Assembly: GCA_902497145.1 (NCBI GenBank)
Contig: CABVDR010000017.1
Location: 1 to 41,045, forward strand
Length of the DNA stretch: 41,045 bases
Source: an uncultured Oscillospiraceae bacterium
GTDB taxonomy: Bacteria > Bacillota > Clostridia > Oscillospirales > Oscillospiraceae
Reading direction: 5' to 3'
A program made the translations under genes and the position numbers. Below, piece after piece: positions 11,101 to 16,936 of the stretch. Under the pieces are notes generated by a model. The model made no database searches. It worked only from the letters and a program-made list of their open reading frames with translations, and was not told the origin of the DNA. Every line of letters begins with the position of its first letter. The stretch's first letter is position 1.

Positions 11101-12621
11101 CAGTGGAGTGAAGTTTCCGACGCAAGACCTACCTGGTCAAACAACACTTCCGAGTCCACGCAATGGACCTTCACCTACACCAACTTGGACAAGTACGACG
11201 GCAACGGCGTGCTGTACGAGTACCGAGTACGGGAGAAAGTGCCGGACGGTTATGAGGCGGGCTACAAGACGGGTTCTATTTCCGGTACCCCTGCCACCTC
11301 TGTGGACGGCCTGATCATCACCAACTACAAGGACGGCAGCCTCACGGTGAGCAAGACGGTCTCCGGCAACCGGGGCGACCAGAACAAGGACTTTACCTTT
11401 ACCGTCACCCTCACCGGGACCTCCTCGGCGGGCACGGCGGCAAACGACATCACAGAAGCATTCCCCATTACGGGAGATACGGATGGGGCTACTCAGCTTC
11501 AGTTCACCAATGGTGTGTCCGCAGAATTCACCCTCAAGCACGGCGAGAGCCTCACCATTGAGGGTCTGCCCGCCGGCATCATCTACAAGGTGGTTGAGAA
11601 GGAGGCCAATCAGGACGGTTACAACACCTACGGCACCGGCTGGACCGGGACCATCCCGGCCGGCAGCACGGCGGAGGCTAAGTTCAACAATTACAGCCAC
11701 GACAGCGGTGGGGGAGGAGACGATGACCGGACGGACCTCACCGGACGGAAGACCTGGGTAGACAAGGGAGAAAATGATCCCAAGCGGCCCGATGACATCA
11801 CGTTGGAGCTCTATCGCAAGATCGAAGGCGGCACGGAGGAGCGGGTGTATGCACAGCCCACCTGGGTCAAGAATGGCAATACCTGGACCTATACCTTCCA
11901 CAACCTGCCCAAGGAGGATGAAAACGGGAATACCTATATCTACCGGGTCAGCGAGGTGGTACCAGAGGGCTATGACTCTTCCCAGAGCGGCAACAACATC
12001 ACCAACCGCAGTTCTGAGGTAGAGCCTGGCTCCCTGATCGTGAGCAAGCAGGTCACCGGTTCCGGGAGCGATCCCACCCGGGAATTCACCTTTACCGTGA
12101 CCCTGAGCAATAAAAACCTCACCGGCACCTACGGTCAGATGACCTTTGTAAACGGGGTGGCTACCTTCACGCTCCGGGATGGAGAGAGCCTCCGGGCGGA
12201 TAATCTGCCCGCCGGCACCACCTACACGGTGACGGAGAAGGAGGCCAACCAGGATGGTTACACCACCACCGCCACCGGCGAGGTGGGGACCATCGTAGCC
12301 AACGATACCGTCTCGGCGGTCTTTGTCAACGACCGACCTGGTTCTGATCCCGGTCCCGGCCCGGATCCCGATCCTGATCCCGATCCTGACCCGGATATTC
12401 CCGATAATCCGGACAATCCGGACAATCCCGACAATCCAGACAATCCCGACACCCCGGATACCCCAGACAATCCTGAGGGCCCAGACGTCCCAACGGGAGA
12501 CCAGGGGCACTTGGTACTCTATGGTGTGTTGACTGTCCTGTTTGCGGCGGGGCTGGCAACGGTACTATGTCTTGGACGGTCTGCAAAACAACCAAAAGGC
12601 AAAAGACAATTGAAGCGGTAA
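2122..12621 (+). CDS. Giant LPXTG-like wall-anchored CnaB-repeat adhesin or pilin-like protein (3499 aa)
   Basis: ATG 2122 follows AAGGAGAAGGAGG. Residues 1-35 form a signal peptide (basic start, hydrophobic core, end near SFAEG). About 640 residues of N-terminal beta-rich sequence follow. Then come about 18 CnaB-type modules, beginning near residues 675, 832, 1004, 1142, 1321, 1555, 1757, 1936, 2114, 2276, 2458, 2615, 2730, 2861, 2962, 3073, 3205 and 3303. Most open with a (T/K)K.W(x)D strand, carry a central Y.(V/Y)(V/R)E strand and end in TN. These are the Lys, Glu and Asn positions that form isopeptide bonds in this family. The modules at 3073 and 3303 (SLTVSK, FTFTVTL) resemble Spy0128/FctA pilin domains. 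A PD/PDN stalk (about 3410-3452) leads to VPTGD near 3456, a hydrophobic segment and a KKRQLKR-like tail. VPTGD departs from canonical LPXTG. A surface adhesin role is inferred. Confidence 0.92.
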   Translation: MMKSKRNIKMRLCSVLLTVCMLFSILPASVISFAEGTDPVSVIWTPQAQTKSGERQVALTVSLKQTEGEPAAALIDICLDSAEAAALQWTGASIEESALDPQEPDDTSQDAILIKKADNGAVLRILLNRATPYNGILTFAAESDDVTIDVASGDIKVQTYEADSAPTSITAVELLSSSTAASITTSEFTVFAHIPEEIAAKAAAESVDLDSDGSKDITYIVELQKASAGTSGKDYAFTVELPNGLSLPDGELTYANGSIQCGSTEIAALALPGTLSLKEDTLSVYDNGFAFTVSVPEAEGGATEVETHDITLTLQADKLVRSAETIKGDVKLTVSAIGEGETATASDSVQVTASATEPGQDGWTVVGSEYQAVTQQIYWADNNNEAGDRPNWSDTLGDTTNGITPKLYFTLTEQHSDGSTTTFAAEELTQETLSKVGLTQMPVVSYTENTGVLSIAGLPTKLAEKDAQGNTNRSYTVSWSLEPPTNEELPPDYTLQDIEDPTTSGGTINYPGWYFVLLDEFTITLDVQQGAGRDLTAEEALSLLDDFTFYWNYDGMTGSDHNTLKAMLENGLEASYDNDTKKLTISGLWKYSVNGKPITYYLVETADDGEEGALSADSKLSGSELPNSLFGTDDPLDTGDWYNIIYDNTGVANQGNTTTQVYSGGTLRLVRGGEVAYSATKVWKDAYEQNDENAQRPTATFTLYRYFRTSGVTSASIYNGEAGAPVYANLVWVEEDEATGTDAHWEVQVLDGNEEPVTLPKYDSQSGKEWIYVVKESLSGNNAGNYKQVFGTVDWENNQWVETEDDLTEWDAQRDGNTYLYNEDTLTNLQTGTISVGATKEWKSATFQSGFDDVVVELTLQVREKGTENSWQYYQDADGNAMVRYLYDFTAVKLTDTLDSLPGLEKYWGGDTTKELEYRWIETAVYGGVEAETREGVEDAIAAYHQDPDSSNIRKYDTAYDGTDTLDQPSGSFQVKDESRSYTVSYPETEDGNTSIINTVQDTVSYEAIKEWGAKTTPEQITLQIFRAVTGKEFTYDTPYLEFTLDGTDNKNSAVITTYPNPSDAPDVKVTWGIDGYTSGSGDTAWPAVVTGLPAFDDEGRTYEYILLEKTESNNTPVYENVETDTADYRTIVFNGKGGGGFNLLVRKVWLDNSDTPHRDPVTFTLYNKNTNEPVMKKNSDGSVSSDPYTITLGGEDAPGIWSSVFWIGLTEIDAGTGENAIESADDVYLVETSVGKDSEGTPYEVDHHLINLTYTALYGENGQGGGVGDEDKIFDVTTANHRYQVTYAAEYETQSGSTTGELPGGVGASFTITNRRLGNINLTVTKSWVDGRTTLDGNGQPINDPTLSDEIADELEEIQTSSGKKLALVFRLVFDDSMGKTEEKDEGAEDGDTWHITYSGPSAQTDTVRVGGEELSIYHEYDDESRQYSDITSTEQVIIGWSKQDGNNEDVIINNEAHFYGLPKYDSTGTAVAYSVEEIWLDVTKANSQTPPEEVDLEKLAQEDQNLYGDLYELWSGYTDPQFKWSYDNNVGGMQHTLDKQTLQVTNQRGTPKDVTWTKVWKDAYTNESGLRPDLYLDIYRVVHVAVTDSTGTEPGVEGWTPTYERRIEYVRSSGDWKKNDNNTWTLTLSNVKAFDEYGFEIYYYAVERTQQPADLYDYQAGEYSLDGTSLGTRDVPAADADILSSQTQQASGDHAYDLLVLGKRADADDSDAVDSIHWNGSGQPTGIGTFGTDDGYPQYALIEGGTFTNTLAESYSIDGMKYWTNLPNGWQDANLPTIQFLVYRYTKSDMEKAQSTPTIVNPAVLTSGQTPWLEDQIIDSSGAYKTTGCEYYAAQLTITSDQWQSLKSGTGYRYLIQYNGDNTLTVENGALKCTGDGALLERYDENGELYVYEIREVVKFAEGVTGVEYEDVFSFSQAANGFYITNNYAPTDGSIQVKKFLYLPMGENNEPESYPAVTFKLTRQVDYGEGYVADKSFAPQTVTISSKAVQEAWEALKDNSSDYVTLYALFENLDLYAPNGTKYQYTVIEDRDELKGYTTWAESGNKDTPDAITKDGEPWTTEDSANYPNSEIIDGVKIGGLEPTVVTEDNAITPAATFKNQQEDPPQKYENGFTATKAWDDNNNAYGFRPSAGEFEALLLETKKDEDGNVIWTALKRTAASQTGQGNDMTEYLIPDKDFTVEVTDNDNGTYDITIKPVNSAFELYAPNGMRWKYTFSEPTGNYRLQLNPDNLNADENKIYAPDKKDGQWPTIIQPTTGSTQNTNFGTLTNTTHMSYQFNKKWVDENWEEITENYLGENFNLTVTFQLQVSEVAASGGTPNWTNAKEYFESKGTDPSTISVTGTGVTQGTDWDTATITATVDADVWSNGGAFTQLPTVLKNADGTYTFLQYRVVETSVEYSGITQTITGPATVTTSGSTTTGSYTVSDSNQLVTSATFTRYDNQGTSTSTNQLATTSVSVTKVWNDTDNQYGTRPGGEGPWSWASWFVLQRSTDNTTWENVAVFEKLYGSNAESKDDAGVSTQEKWETTIAGLPTWDYSGTSAQPYTYRVRELQPKEGGYTLDNVANENIVEPNGTYNPDGFHYTATYTEPSGTDNLWTVTNSMNTPTDKVPKNVEAIKEWAGENNTGVTSITFQLKYSYTNASGETVWEPADFLSGGQWEKTANAGNDWRVSWEDLPETDGDGNKVTGYQVVEEAGSGWVQIGEPKVTYNNTTGTTTYSYTFTNSITTSYSVEKVWRPTTATKQEVTLGLYRTTDSTKVGSTTGTPVPVDELDSSKGVRTVTLDGNTDTTETTAWNATFTNLPKYDADGDLYYYYALELNGTTPIGQNGKLTLGTTDYEVSYNWAADNTKTTVTNTTATSLTGTKTWVDNSNIYHTRPTSLTLILERTVDDKNWVDVSDLYNPTWTDTDTDEWTYTFSGLPSCDSNGAPYEYRVREVVPSGYVQQSGANGSFTNVLSGTVTINGQKIWSGGVGTTPTLTLERRLADQTPEAQWSEVSDARPTWSNNTSESTQWTFTYTNLDKYDGNGVLYEYRVREKVPDGYEAGYKTGSISGTPATSVDGLIITNYKDGSLTVSKTVSGNRGDQNKDFTFTVTLTGTSSAGTAANDITEAFPITGDTDGATQLQFTNGVSAEFTLKHGESLTIEGLPAGIIYKVVEKEANQDGYNTYGTGWTGTIPAGSTAEAKFNNYSHDSGGGGDDDRTDLTGRKTWVDKGENDPKRPDDITLELYRKIEGGTEERVYAQPTWVKNGNTWTYTFHNLPKEDENGNTYIYRVSEVVPEGYDSSQSGNNITNRSSEVEPGSLIVSKQVTGSGSDPTREFTFTVTLSNKNLTGTYGQMTFVNGVATFTLRDGESLRADNLPAGTTYTVTEKEANQDGYTTTATGEVGTIVANDTVSAVFVNDRPGSDPGPGPDPDPDPDPDPDIPDNPDNPDNPDNPDNPDTPDTPDNPEGPDVPTGDQGHLVLYGVLTVLFAAGLATVLCLGRSAKQPKGKRQLKR
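12344..12477 (+). repeat. PD / PDN tandem codon repeat in adhesin stalk
   Basis: Short tandem repeats of gatcc(c/t) and then gacaatcc(c/g) units encode alternating Pro-Asp, then Pro-Asp-Asn, then PDT. The stretch sits just before the sorting signal, where a cell-wall-spanning stalk is expected. The 6- and 9-base units could slip and vary in number between strains without breaking the frame. Confidence 0.85.
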
Positions 12622-12732
12622 GCTCATTGCGTGGAAATCTATCTTGACCTGCAAGCGAATGAACCTTCGAAGAGCAAAGAGGTATGGAGGAAATTCGTAA
12701 GCGATGAACATAGGGGCGGGTAGACGACCAAG

Positions 12733-12782
12733 AAAAAACAGAGGTGGAACGTATGAAACCGTTCCACCTCTGTTAATTTTTA
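12733..12782. terminator. Bidirectional terminator between adhesin gene and rnpB
   Basis: Perfect 15-base arms (12737-12751 and 12760-12774) surround an 8-base loop. On the + strand the stem is followed by AATTTTT. On the minus strand it is followed by a run of six T (the A run at 12733-12738). It can end the adhesin transcript from the left and back up rnpB termination from the right. Confidence 0.75.
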
Positions 12783-12805
12783 GATGGTAAGCGTCATGAA
12801 ACACA

Positions 12806-12835
12806 ACAGGCGGACAGCTTCCGCTGTCCGCCTGT
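12806..12835. terminator. GC-rich hairpin downstream of rnpB
   Basis: Perfect 13-bp arms (12806-12818 and 12823-12835) with a 4-base loop TTCC. There is no T run on either side, so it is not a canonical intrinsic terminator. It lies about 77 bases past the 3' end of rnpB and could trim or pause that transcript. Confidence 0.45.
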
Positions 12836-12911
12836 GTGCCTGACAATTCACTAGATTCAGAACATGTACCCATGGGAACCATCAGAAACGTCACGCGTCT
12901 TTTTTGTAATA

Positions 12912-13268
12912 ACTGCAAGTAAGCCTGTAAGCCGGGTTCTGTCTTTTAAGACAGCCATCTATCTCGACGCACCGTTGCCGACGCGCTCCAGCCGCCTCCC
13001 CGGGACGGTCGGGCCGACCTATTGTCCCTCCACGGCGTTGCTCCGGATAGAGTTTACAGCGATGGGCTGTTCCCAGCCATCGGGTGAGCTCTTACCTCGC
13101 CTTTCCACCCTTACTGGCGGCAAAGCCGCCAGCGGTATATCTCTGTTGCACTTTTCCTAGGGTCGCCCCCGGCGGATGTTATCCGTTATCCTTGCCCTGT
13201 GGAGCCCGGACTTTCCTCACAGACGGACCTTTCGCCCCGCCCGCGCGGCTGTCCAGCTTACTTGCTCA
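12912..13268 (-). ncRNA. rnpB: RNase P RNA, bacterial class A
   Basis: This is the catalytic RNA that removes 5' leaders from pre-tRNA. Read on the minus strand, it contains the conserved GAGGAAAGTCCGGGCTCCAC block near the 5' end (complement of 13199-13218) and AGAACCCGGCTTAC near the 3' end (complement of about 12926-12941). The terminal helix is visible: 13256-13265 and 12915-12924 are perfect complements. It also has the P4-associated ACAATAGG-type element. Length is about 357 nt, normal for the family. Exact ends are inferred from the terminal helix and the promoter. Confidence 0.95.
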
Positions 13269-13271
13269 AAT

Positions 13272-13300
13272 ATGATACCGGAAAAAAGCCGTTCTGTCAA
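13272..13300 (-). promoter_or_regulatory. Sigma-A promoter of rnpB
   Basis: On the minus strand TTGACA (13295-13300) and TATCAT (13272-13277) are separated by exactly 17 bases, placing the start of transcription at about 13265-13268, the 5' end of the RNase P terminal helix. Confidence 0.85.
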
Positions 13301-13362
13301 ATAAAATTCCCTTCTTTTGGGGAAAAATAAGGGAAAGCAGGGGGGGAGGGCCCCCTTCCGGA

Positions 13363-13391
13363 TTGAAATTTTTCCAGGGGTGTGATAGTAT
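13363..13391 (+). promoter_or_regulatory. Sigma-A promoter upstream of murD operon
   Basis: TTGAAA (13363-13368) and TAGTAT (13386-13391) are 17 bases apart, with an extended -10 TGA directly before the -10. Transcription would begin about 68 bases before the murD start. It probably drives murD through ligA, since no terminator is visible between these genes. Confidence 0.7.
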
Positions 13392-13465
13392 AGTTGTTAG
13401 GTATGCTTGGCGCGGGATCAAGCATCTACGAACACTGGAAACACTTCGACGGAAGGAGGACGCAT

Positions 13466-14848
13466 ATGTCCACCATTACAGAATATTTGGAAGAACTCAG
13501 CGGCCGGTCGGTGACGGTGATCGGCATGGGCATCAGCAACGTGCCCCTCATCAAGATGCTGCTGCGGGCAGGCGTGAAGGTCACCGTGCGGGACAAGGCC
13601 ACCCGGGAGAAGGTGGCCGATCTGGCCCAGGAGCTGGAGAGCCTGGGGGCCAAGCTCATTTTAGGCCCCGATTATCTGGAGAACCTCAGCGAGGATCTCA
13701 TCTTCCGCACCCCTGGCCTCAGCCCCAACACCCCTCAGCTGGCTCAGGCAGTGGAGAACGGAGCCGCCCTCAGCTCGGAGATGGAGGTCTTCTTCCAGAC
13801 CTGCCCCAGCCACCTCATCGCGGTGACCGGCAGCGACGGCAAGACCACCACCACCACCATCATCTCGGAGTTCTTGAAGGAGGCGGGCAAGACCGTCTAC
13901 GTGGGCGGCAACATCGGCAAGCCCCTGCTGCCTGACGTGCCCGACATGGAGCCGGAGGACTTCGCCGTGCTGGAGCTGTCCTCCTTCCAGCTGATGACCA
14001 TGAATCAGAGCCCCAACGTGGCCGTCATCACCAACCTGGCCCCCAATCACCTGGACTACCACCACACCATGGAGGAGTACACCAACGCCAAGAAGAACAT
14101 CTTCCTCCACCAGTCGGAGAACGACCGTCTGGTCCTCAACTATGACAACGACGTGACCCGGTCCATGGCTGCCGAGGCAGTGTGCCCGGTGACCTGGTTC
14201 AGCCGCAAGGAGCGCCTGGAGGAGGGGGTCTATCTCCGGGACGGGGCCATCTGGCTGACCAACGAGATGGGCAGCCGGGAGGTGCTGCCGCTCAGCGACA
14301 TCCAGCTGCCCGGCGTTCACAACATTGAAAACTACATGGCCGCCATCGCCGCGGTGGACGGCCTGGTGCCCGACAAGTGCGTGCGGGCTGTGGCCCGCCG
14401 CTTCAAGGGTGTGGAGCACCGCATCGAGCTGGTGCGGGAAAAGGACGGCGTGAAGTACTACAACGACTCCATCGGCACCAGTCCCAGCCGCACCACCGCC
14501 TGCTTGGAGTCCTTTAACCAGAAGATCATTCTGATTGCCGGAGGCTACGACAAGGGCGTGCCCTTCACCCAGCTTGGCGTGGAGATCGTGGGCCACGTGA
14601 AGGCCCTGTTCCTCACCGGCAACACCGCCTCTGCCATCCGTGAGGCGGTGCAGCAGGCCCCCGGCTACGCCGAGAGCGGCATGATCCTGGCCGAGACCGA
14701 GGACCTGGCCGCCGCCGTGGCCGCCGCCCACAAGGCGGCAAAGCCCGGCGACGTGGTGGTGCTGTCCCCCGCCTGCGCGGCCTTTGACCACTTCAAGAAC
14801 TTTATGGAGCGCGGCCAGGTATTCAAAAAGCTGGTCCAGGAACTGTAA
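13466..14848 (+). CDS. murD: UDP-N-acetylmuramoyl-L-alanine--D-glutamate ligase
   Basis: A cytoplasmic peptidoglycan precursor enzyme that adds D-glutamate to UDP-MurNAc-L-Ala using ATP. I chose ATG 13466 because GGAAGGAGGA (13451-13460) precedes it at good spacing. Upstream in-frame starts at 13394 lie at the predicted transcription start and lack a ribosome binding site. The result is 460 residues, normal for MurD. The N-terminal Rossmann-like motif is VTVIGMGISN (16-25). The ATP-binding P-loop GSDGKTT is at about 122-128. Further Mur-ligase signatures are the NLAPNHLDYH block and the YNDSIGTSPS segment. It starts a seven-gene run that also carries three aminopeptidases, a PLP enzyme, yunB and ligA, with gaps of 0-43 bases. 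Confidence 0.96.
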   Translation: MSTITEYLEELSGRSVTVIGMGISNVPLIKMLLRAGVKVTVRDKATREKVADLAQELESLGAKLILGPDYLENLSEDLIFRTPGLSPNTPQLAQAVENGAALSSEMEVFFQTCPSHLIAVTGSDGKTTTTTIISEFLKEAGKTVYVGGNIGKPLLPDVPDMEPEDFAVLELSSFQLMTMNQSPNVAVITNLAPNHLDYHHTMEEYTNAKKNIFLHQSENDRLVLNYDNDVTRSMAAEAVCPVTWFSRKERLEEGVYLRDGAIWLTNEMGSREVLPLSDIQLPGVHNIENYMAAIAAVDGLVPDKCVRAVARRFKGVEHRIELVREKDGVKYYNDSIGTSPSRTTACLESFNQKIILIAGGYDKGVPFTQLGVEIVGHVKALFLTGNTASAIREAVQQAPGYAESGMILAETEDLAAAVAAAHKAAKPGDVVVLSPACAAFDHFKNFMERGQVFKKLVQEL

Positions 14849-14874
14849 GGAAGCTGCCAAGGAGGCAAACTGCG

Positions 14875-15906
14875 TTGAACTATCTTTCCGCTATCAACCG
14901 TCTCTCCGCCGCCCCCGGCCCCAGCGGGTTTGAGGGGGCGGTGGCTCAGGCGGCCCTGGAGCTGCTCCGGCCTCTGGTGCCGGAGGCTCATATCGACCGC
15001 ATGGGCAATGTGGTGGGCCTGCGGCCCTGCGGCAAGCCGGGGGCCAAAAAGCTGCTGCTGGACGCCCACCTGGACGAGATCGGTTTCATTGTCACCGGGC
15101 AGGAGGAGGGCTACCTCCGCTTTGCCCCTCTGGGGGGCGTAGACCCCCGGATGCTCCCAGACCGGGAGCTCACCGTCCTCACTAACCCGCCCCGGCTGGG
15201 CGTGGTGGCCTGTCTGCCACCCCACATCCAGAGCCGGGAGGACATGGACAAATCCCAGCCCATCTCGGAACTCTATCTGGACCTGGGTCTCACGGAAGAG
15301 GAGGCCAAGGCCATCCCCATCGGCACCCCGGCCGTTTACCGGACGGGGTGTCTTGCCCTGGGTAAGGAGCTTTTAAGCGGCAAGGCCCTGGACGACCGGG
15401 CCTGCTTTGTCATTTTGCTCCGGACCCTGGAGCTGCTGGAGGGGGAGGAGCTGGACGTGGACCTGGTCGTCCTGGGCTCCACCCAGGAGGAGACCCACTC
15501 CACCGGAGCCATCACCGCCGCCTACGGGCTCCAGCCCGATCTGTGCGTGGCGGTGGACGTGACCCACGGGGACAGCCCCGACGCCTCCAAGGACAAGACC
15601 TTCCCCTTAGGGAAGGGGCCGGTCATCGGCCTGGGTCCCAACTGCACCAAGTGGATCTCCGATCTTCTGCGCCGGTGCGCCAAGGAGATGGACCTGAGCG
15701 TCCAGCTGGAGGTCATGTCTGGCTCCAGCGGCACCAACGGCCGGCCCCTCCAGGTGAGCCGGGAGGGCATCGCCACCGGGGTACTGTCTCTGCCCCTTCG
15801 CTACATGCACACCCCCATTGAGACCGCCCATCAGGGGGACATGGAGGACACCGCCCGGCTGCTGGCAGAGTTTGTCCGGCAAGTGGGAAAGGAGGGAGCC
15901 CTGTGA
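14875..15906 (+). CDS. M42 family metallopeptidase (first of three)
   Basis: A 343-residue putative two-metal aminopeptidase of the glutamyl-aminopeptidase/PepA-like M42 family, which removes N-terminal residues from short peptides in the cytoplasm. It uses a TTG start preceded by AAGGAGG. Metal ligands appear in place: DAHLDEIG, KALDDRA, the catalytic-base pair in TQEETHS, VDVTHGD and the C-terminal YMHTP. The segment after the QEE pair reads THSTGA rather than the usual VG(L/T)RGA seen in its two neighbours, so its substrate range may differ. It starts 26 bases after murD and overlaps the next paralogue by 4 bases (GTGA), indicating coupled translation. Confidence 0.9.
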   Translation: MNYLSAINRLSAAPGPSGFEGAVAQAALELLRPLVPEAHIDRMGNVVGLRPCGKPGAKKLLLDAHLDEIGFIVTGQEEGYLRFAPLGGVDPRMLPDRELTVLTNPPRLGVVACLPPHIQSREDMDKSQPISELYLDLGLTEEEAKAIPIGTPAVYRTGCLALGKELLSGKALDDRACFVILLRTLELLEGEELDVDLVVLGSTQEETHSTGAITAAYGLQPDLCVAVDVTHGDSPDASKDKTFPLGKGPVIGLGPNCTKWISDLLRRCAKEMDLSVQLEVMSGSSGTNGRPLQVSREGIATGVLSLPLRYMHTPIETAHQGDMEDTARLLAEFVRQVGKEGAL

Positions 15907-16925
15907 GAGAGCTGTTAACCGAGCTGTGCGCCCTCAACGGCGTGTCCGGCGACGAGGGAGCCGTGCGGGACTTTATTCGGTCTCAGGCGGAGCCTTACGC
16001 CGATTCCATCCGTACCGACGCCCTGGGCAACCTCATTGTCTTTAAAAAGGGCAAGAAGGCCACGGGCAACCGCCTGCTGCTAGCCGCCCACATGGACGAG
16101 GTGGGGCTCATCATTACCCGAGCCACCGAGGACGGCTTTTTGAAGTTTGACTTTGTGGGCGGCGTGGACCGCCGGGTGGCCCTGGGCAAGCCGGTGGTGC
16201 TGGGGCCAGACAAAATCCCCGGCGTCATCGGCATGAAGGCTATCCACATGCTCTCCAAGGAGGACATGAAGAAGGTGCCCAAGACCGAGTCCCTCTATAT
16301 CGACATCGGCGCCTCCAGCAGGGAGGAGGCCGAGGAGATGGCAGAGCCCGGCACCTACGGGGCCTTTGTCTGTGAAGGAGAACACCTTGGCAGTGAGTTC
16401 TTCAAGGCCAAGGCCATCGACGACCGGGTGGGCTGCGCCATCATGCTGAAACTCCTCCAGGAGGAGCTGCCCCTGGACGTGACCTTCGCCTTCACCGCCC
16501 AGGAGGAGGTGGGCACACGAGGCGCCTTCGCCGCCGCCTTTTCCGTGACCCCGGAGGTGGCCCTGGTGCTGGAGACCACCACCGCCGCCGACAGCCCTGC
16601 CGTGGAGGAGCACCGGAAGGTGTGCGCCCCCGGAAGGGGCCCGGTGATCTCCTACATGGACCGGAGCACCATCTACGACCGGGGGCTCTTTGAGGACCTG
16701 CGCCGCCTGGCCGAGTATAACGGCATTCCCTGGCAGACCAAGGAGTATCTGGCCGGAGGCAACGACGCCCGCACCATCCAGCGCACCAAGGCAGGCGTGC
16801 GGGTGGCGGCCCTGTCCGCCGCCGTGCGCTACCTCCACGCCCCGGCCAGTGTGGGCAGTGTTGCCGACTTTGAGAATATGCTGAAGCTGACCCGGCTGTT
16901 TCTGGCCGATCAGGCCACGAAATAG
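15903..16925 (+). CDS. M42 family metallopeptidase (second of three)
   Basis: A 340-residue M42 aminopeptidase homologue. The GTG start overlaps the stop of the preceding paralogue. The motif set is complete: AAHMDEVG, KAIDDRVG, the canonical AQEEVGTRGA, then LETTTAAD, with a Glu where many M42 members have Asp, and YLHAP near the end. Family knowledge suggests a large homo-oligomeric cytoplasmic peptidase working late in peptide breakdown. It sits between two paralogues of similar length and is clearly diverged from both, so the array is an old duplication rather than a recent one. Confidence 0.92.
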   Translation: MRELLTELCALNGVSGDEGAVRDFIRSQAEPYADSIRTDALGNLIVFKKGKKATGNRLLLAAHMDEVGLIITRATEDGFLKFDFVGGVDRRVALGKPVVLGPDKIPGVIGMKAIHMLSKEDMKKVPKTESLYIDIGASSREEAEEMAEPGTYGAFVCEGEHLGSEFFKAKAIDDRVGCAIMLKLLQEELPLDVTFAFTAQEEVGTRGAFAAAFSVTPEVALVLETTTAADSPAVEEHRKVCAPGRGPVISYMDRSTIYDRGLFEDLRRLAEYNGIPWQTKEYLAGGNDARTIQRTKAGVRVAALSAAVRYLHAPASVGSVADFENMLKLTRLFLADQATK

Positions 16926-16936
16926 GAGGTTTTTCC

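Larger units (their letters stand above)
12622..12911. other. Intergenic stretch between adhesin gene and rnpB
   Basis: About 290 bases with no gene I can support. It contains two hairpins, listed separately: a bidirectional terminator-like one at 12737-12774 and a GC-rich one at 12806-12835. The first 110 bases hold nothing recognisable. Confidence 0.6.

Noticed and set aside
12344..12477. Possible CRISPR-like array
   Set aside because: The repeats are contiguous in-frame PD/PDN codons without spacers.
12704..12790. Short ORF starting MNIGAGRRPRKN after GGAGGAAATT
   Set aside because: Ribosome site is too far from the ATG, and the frame runs through the bidirectional terminator.
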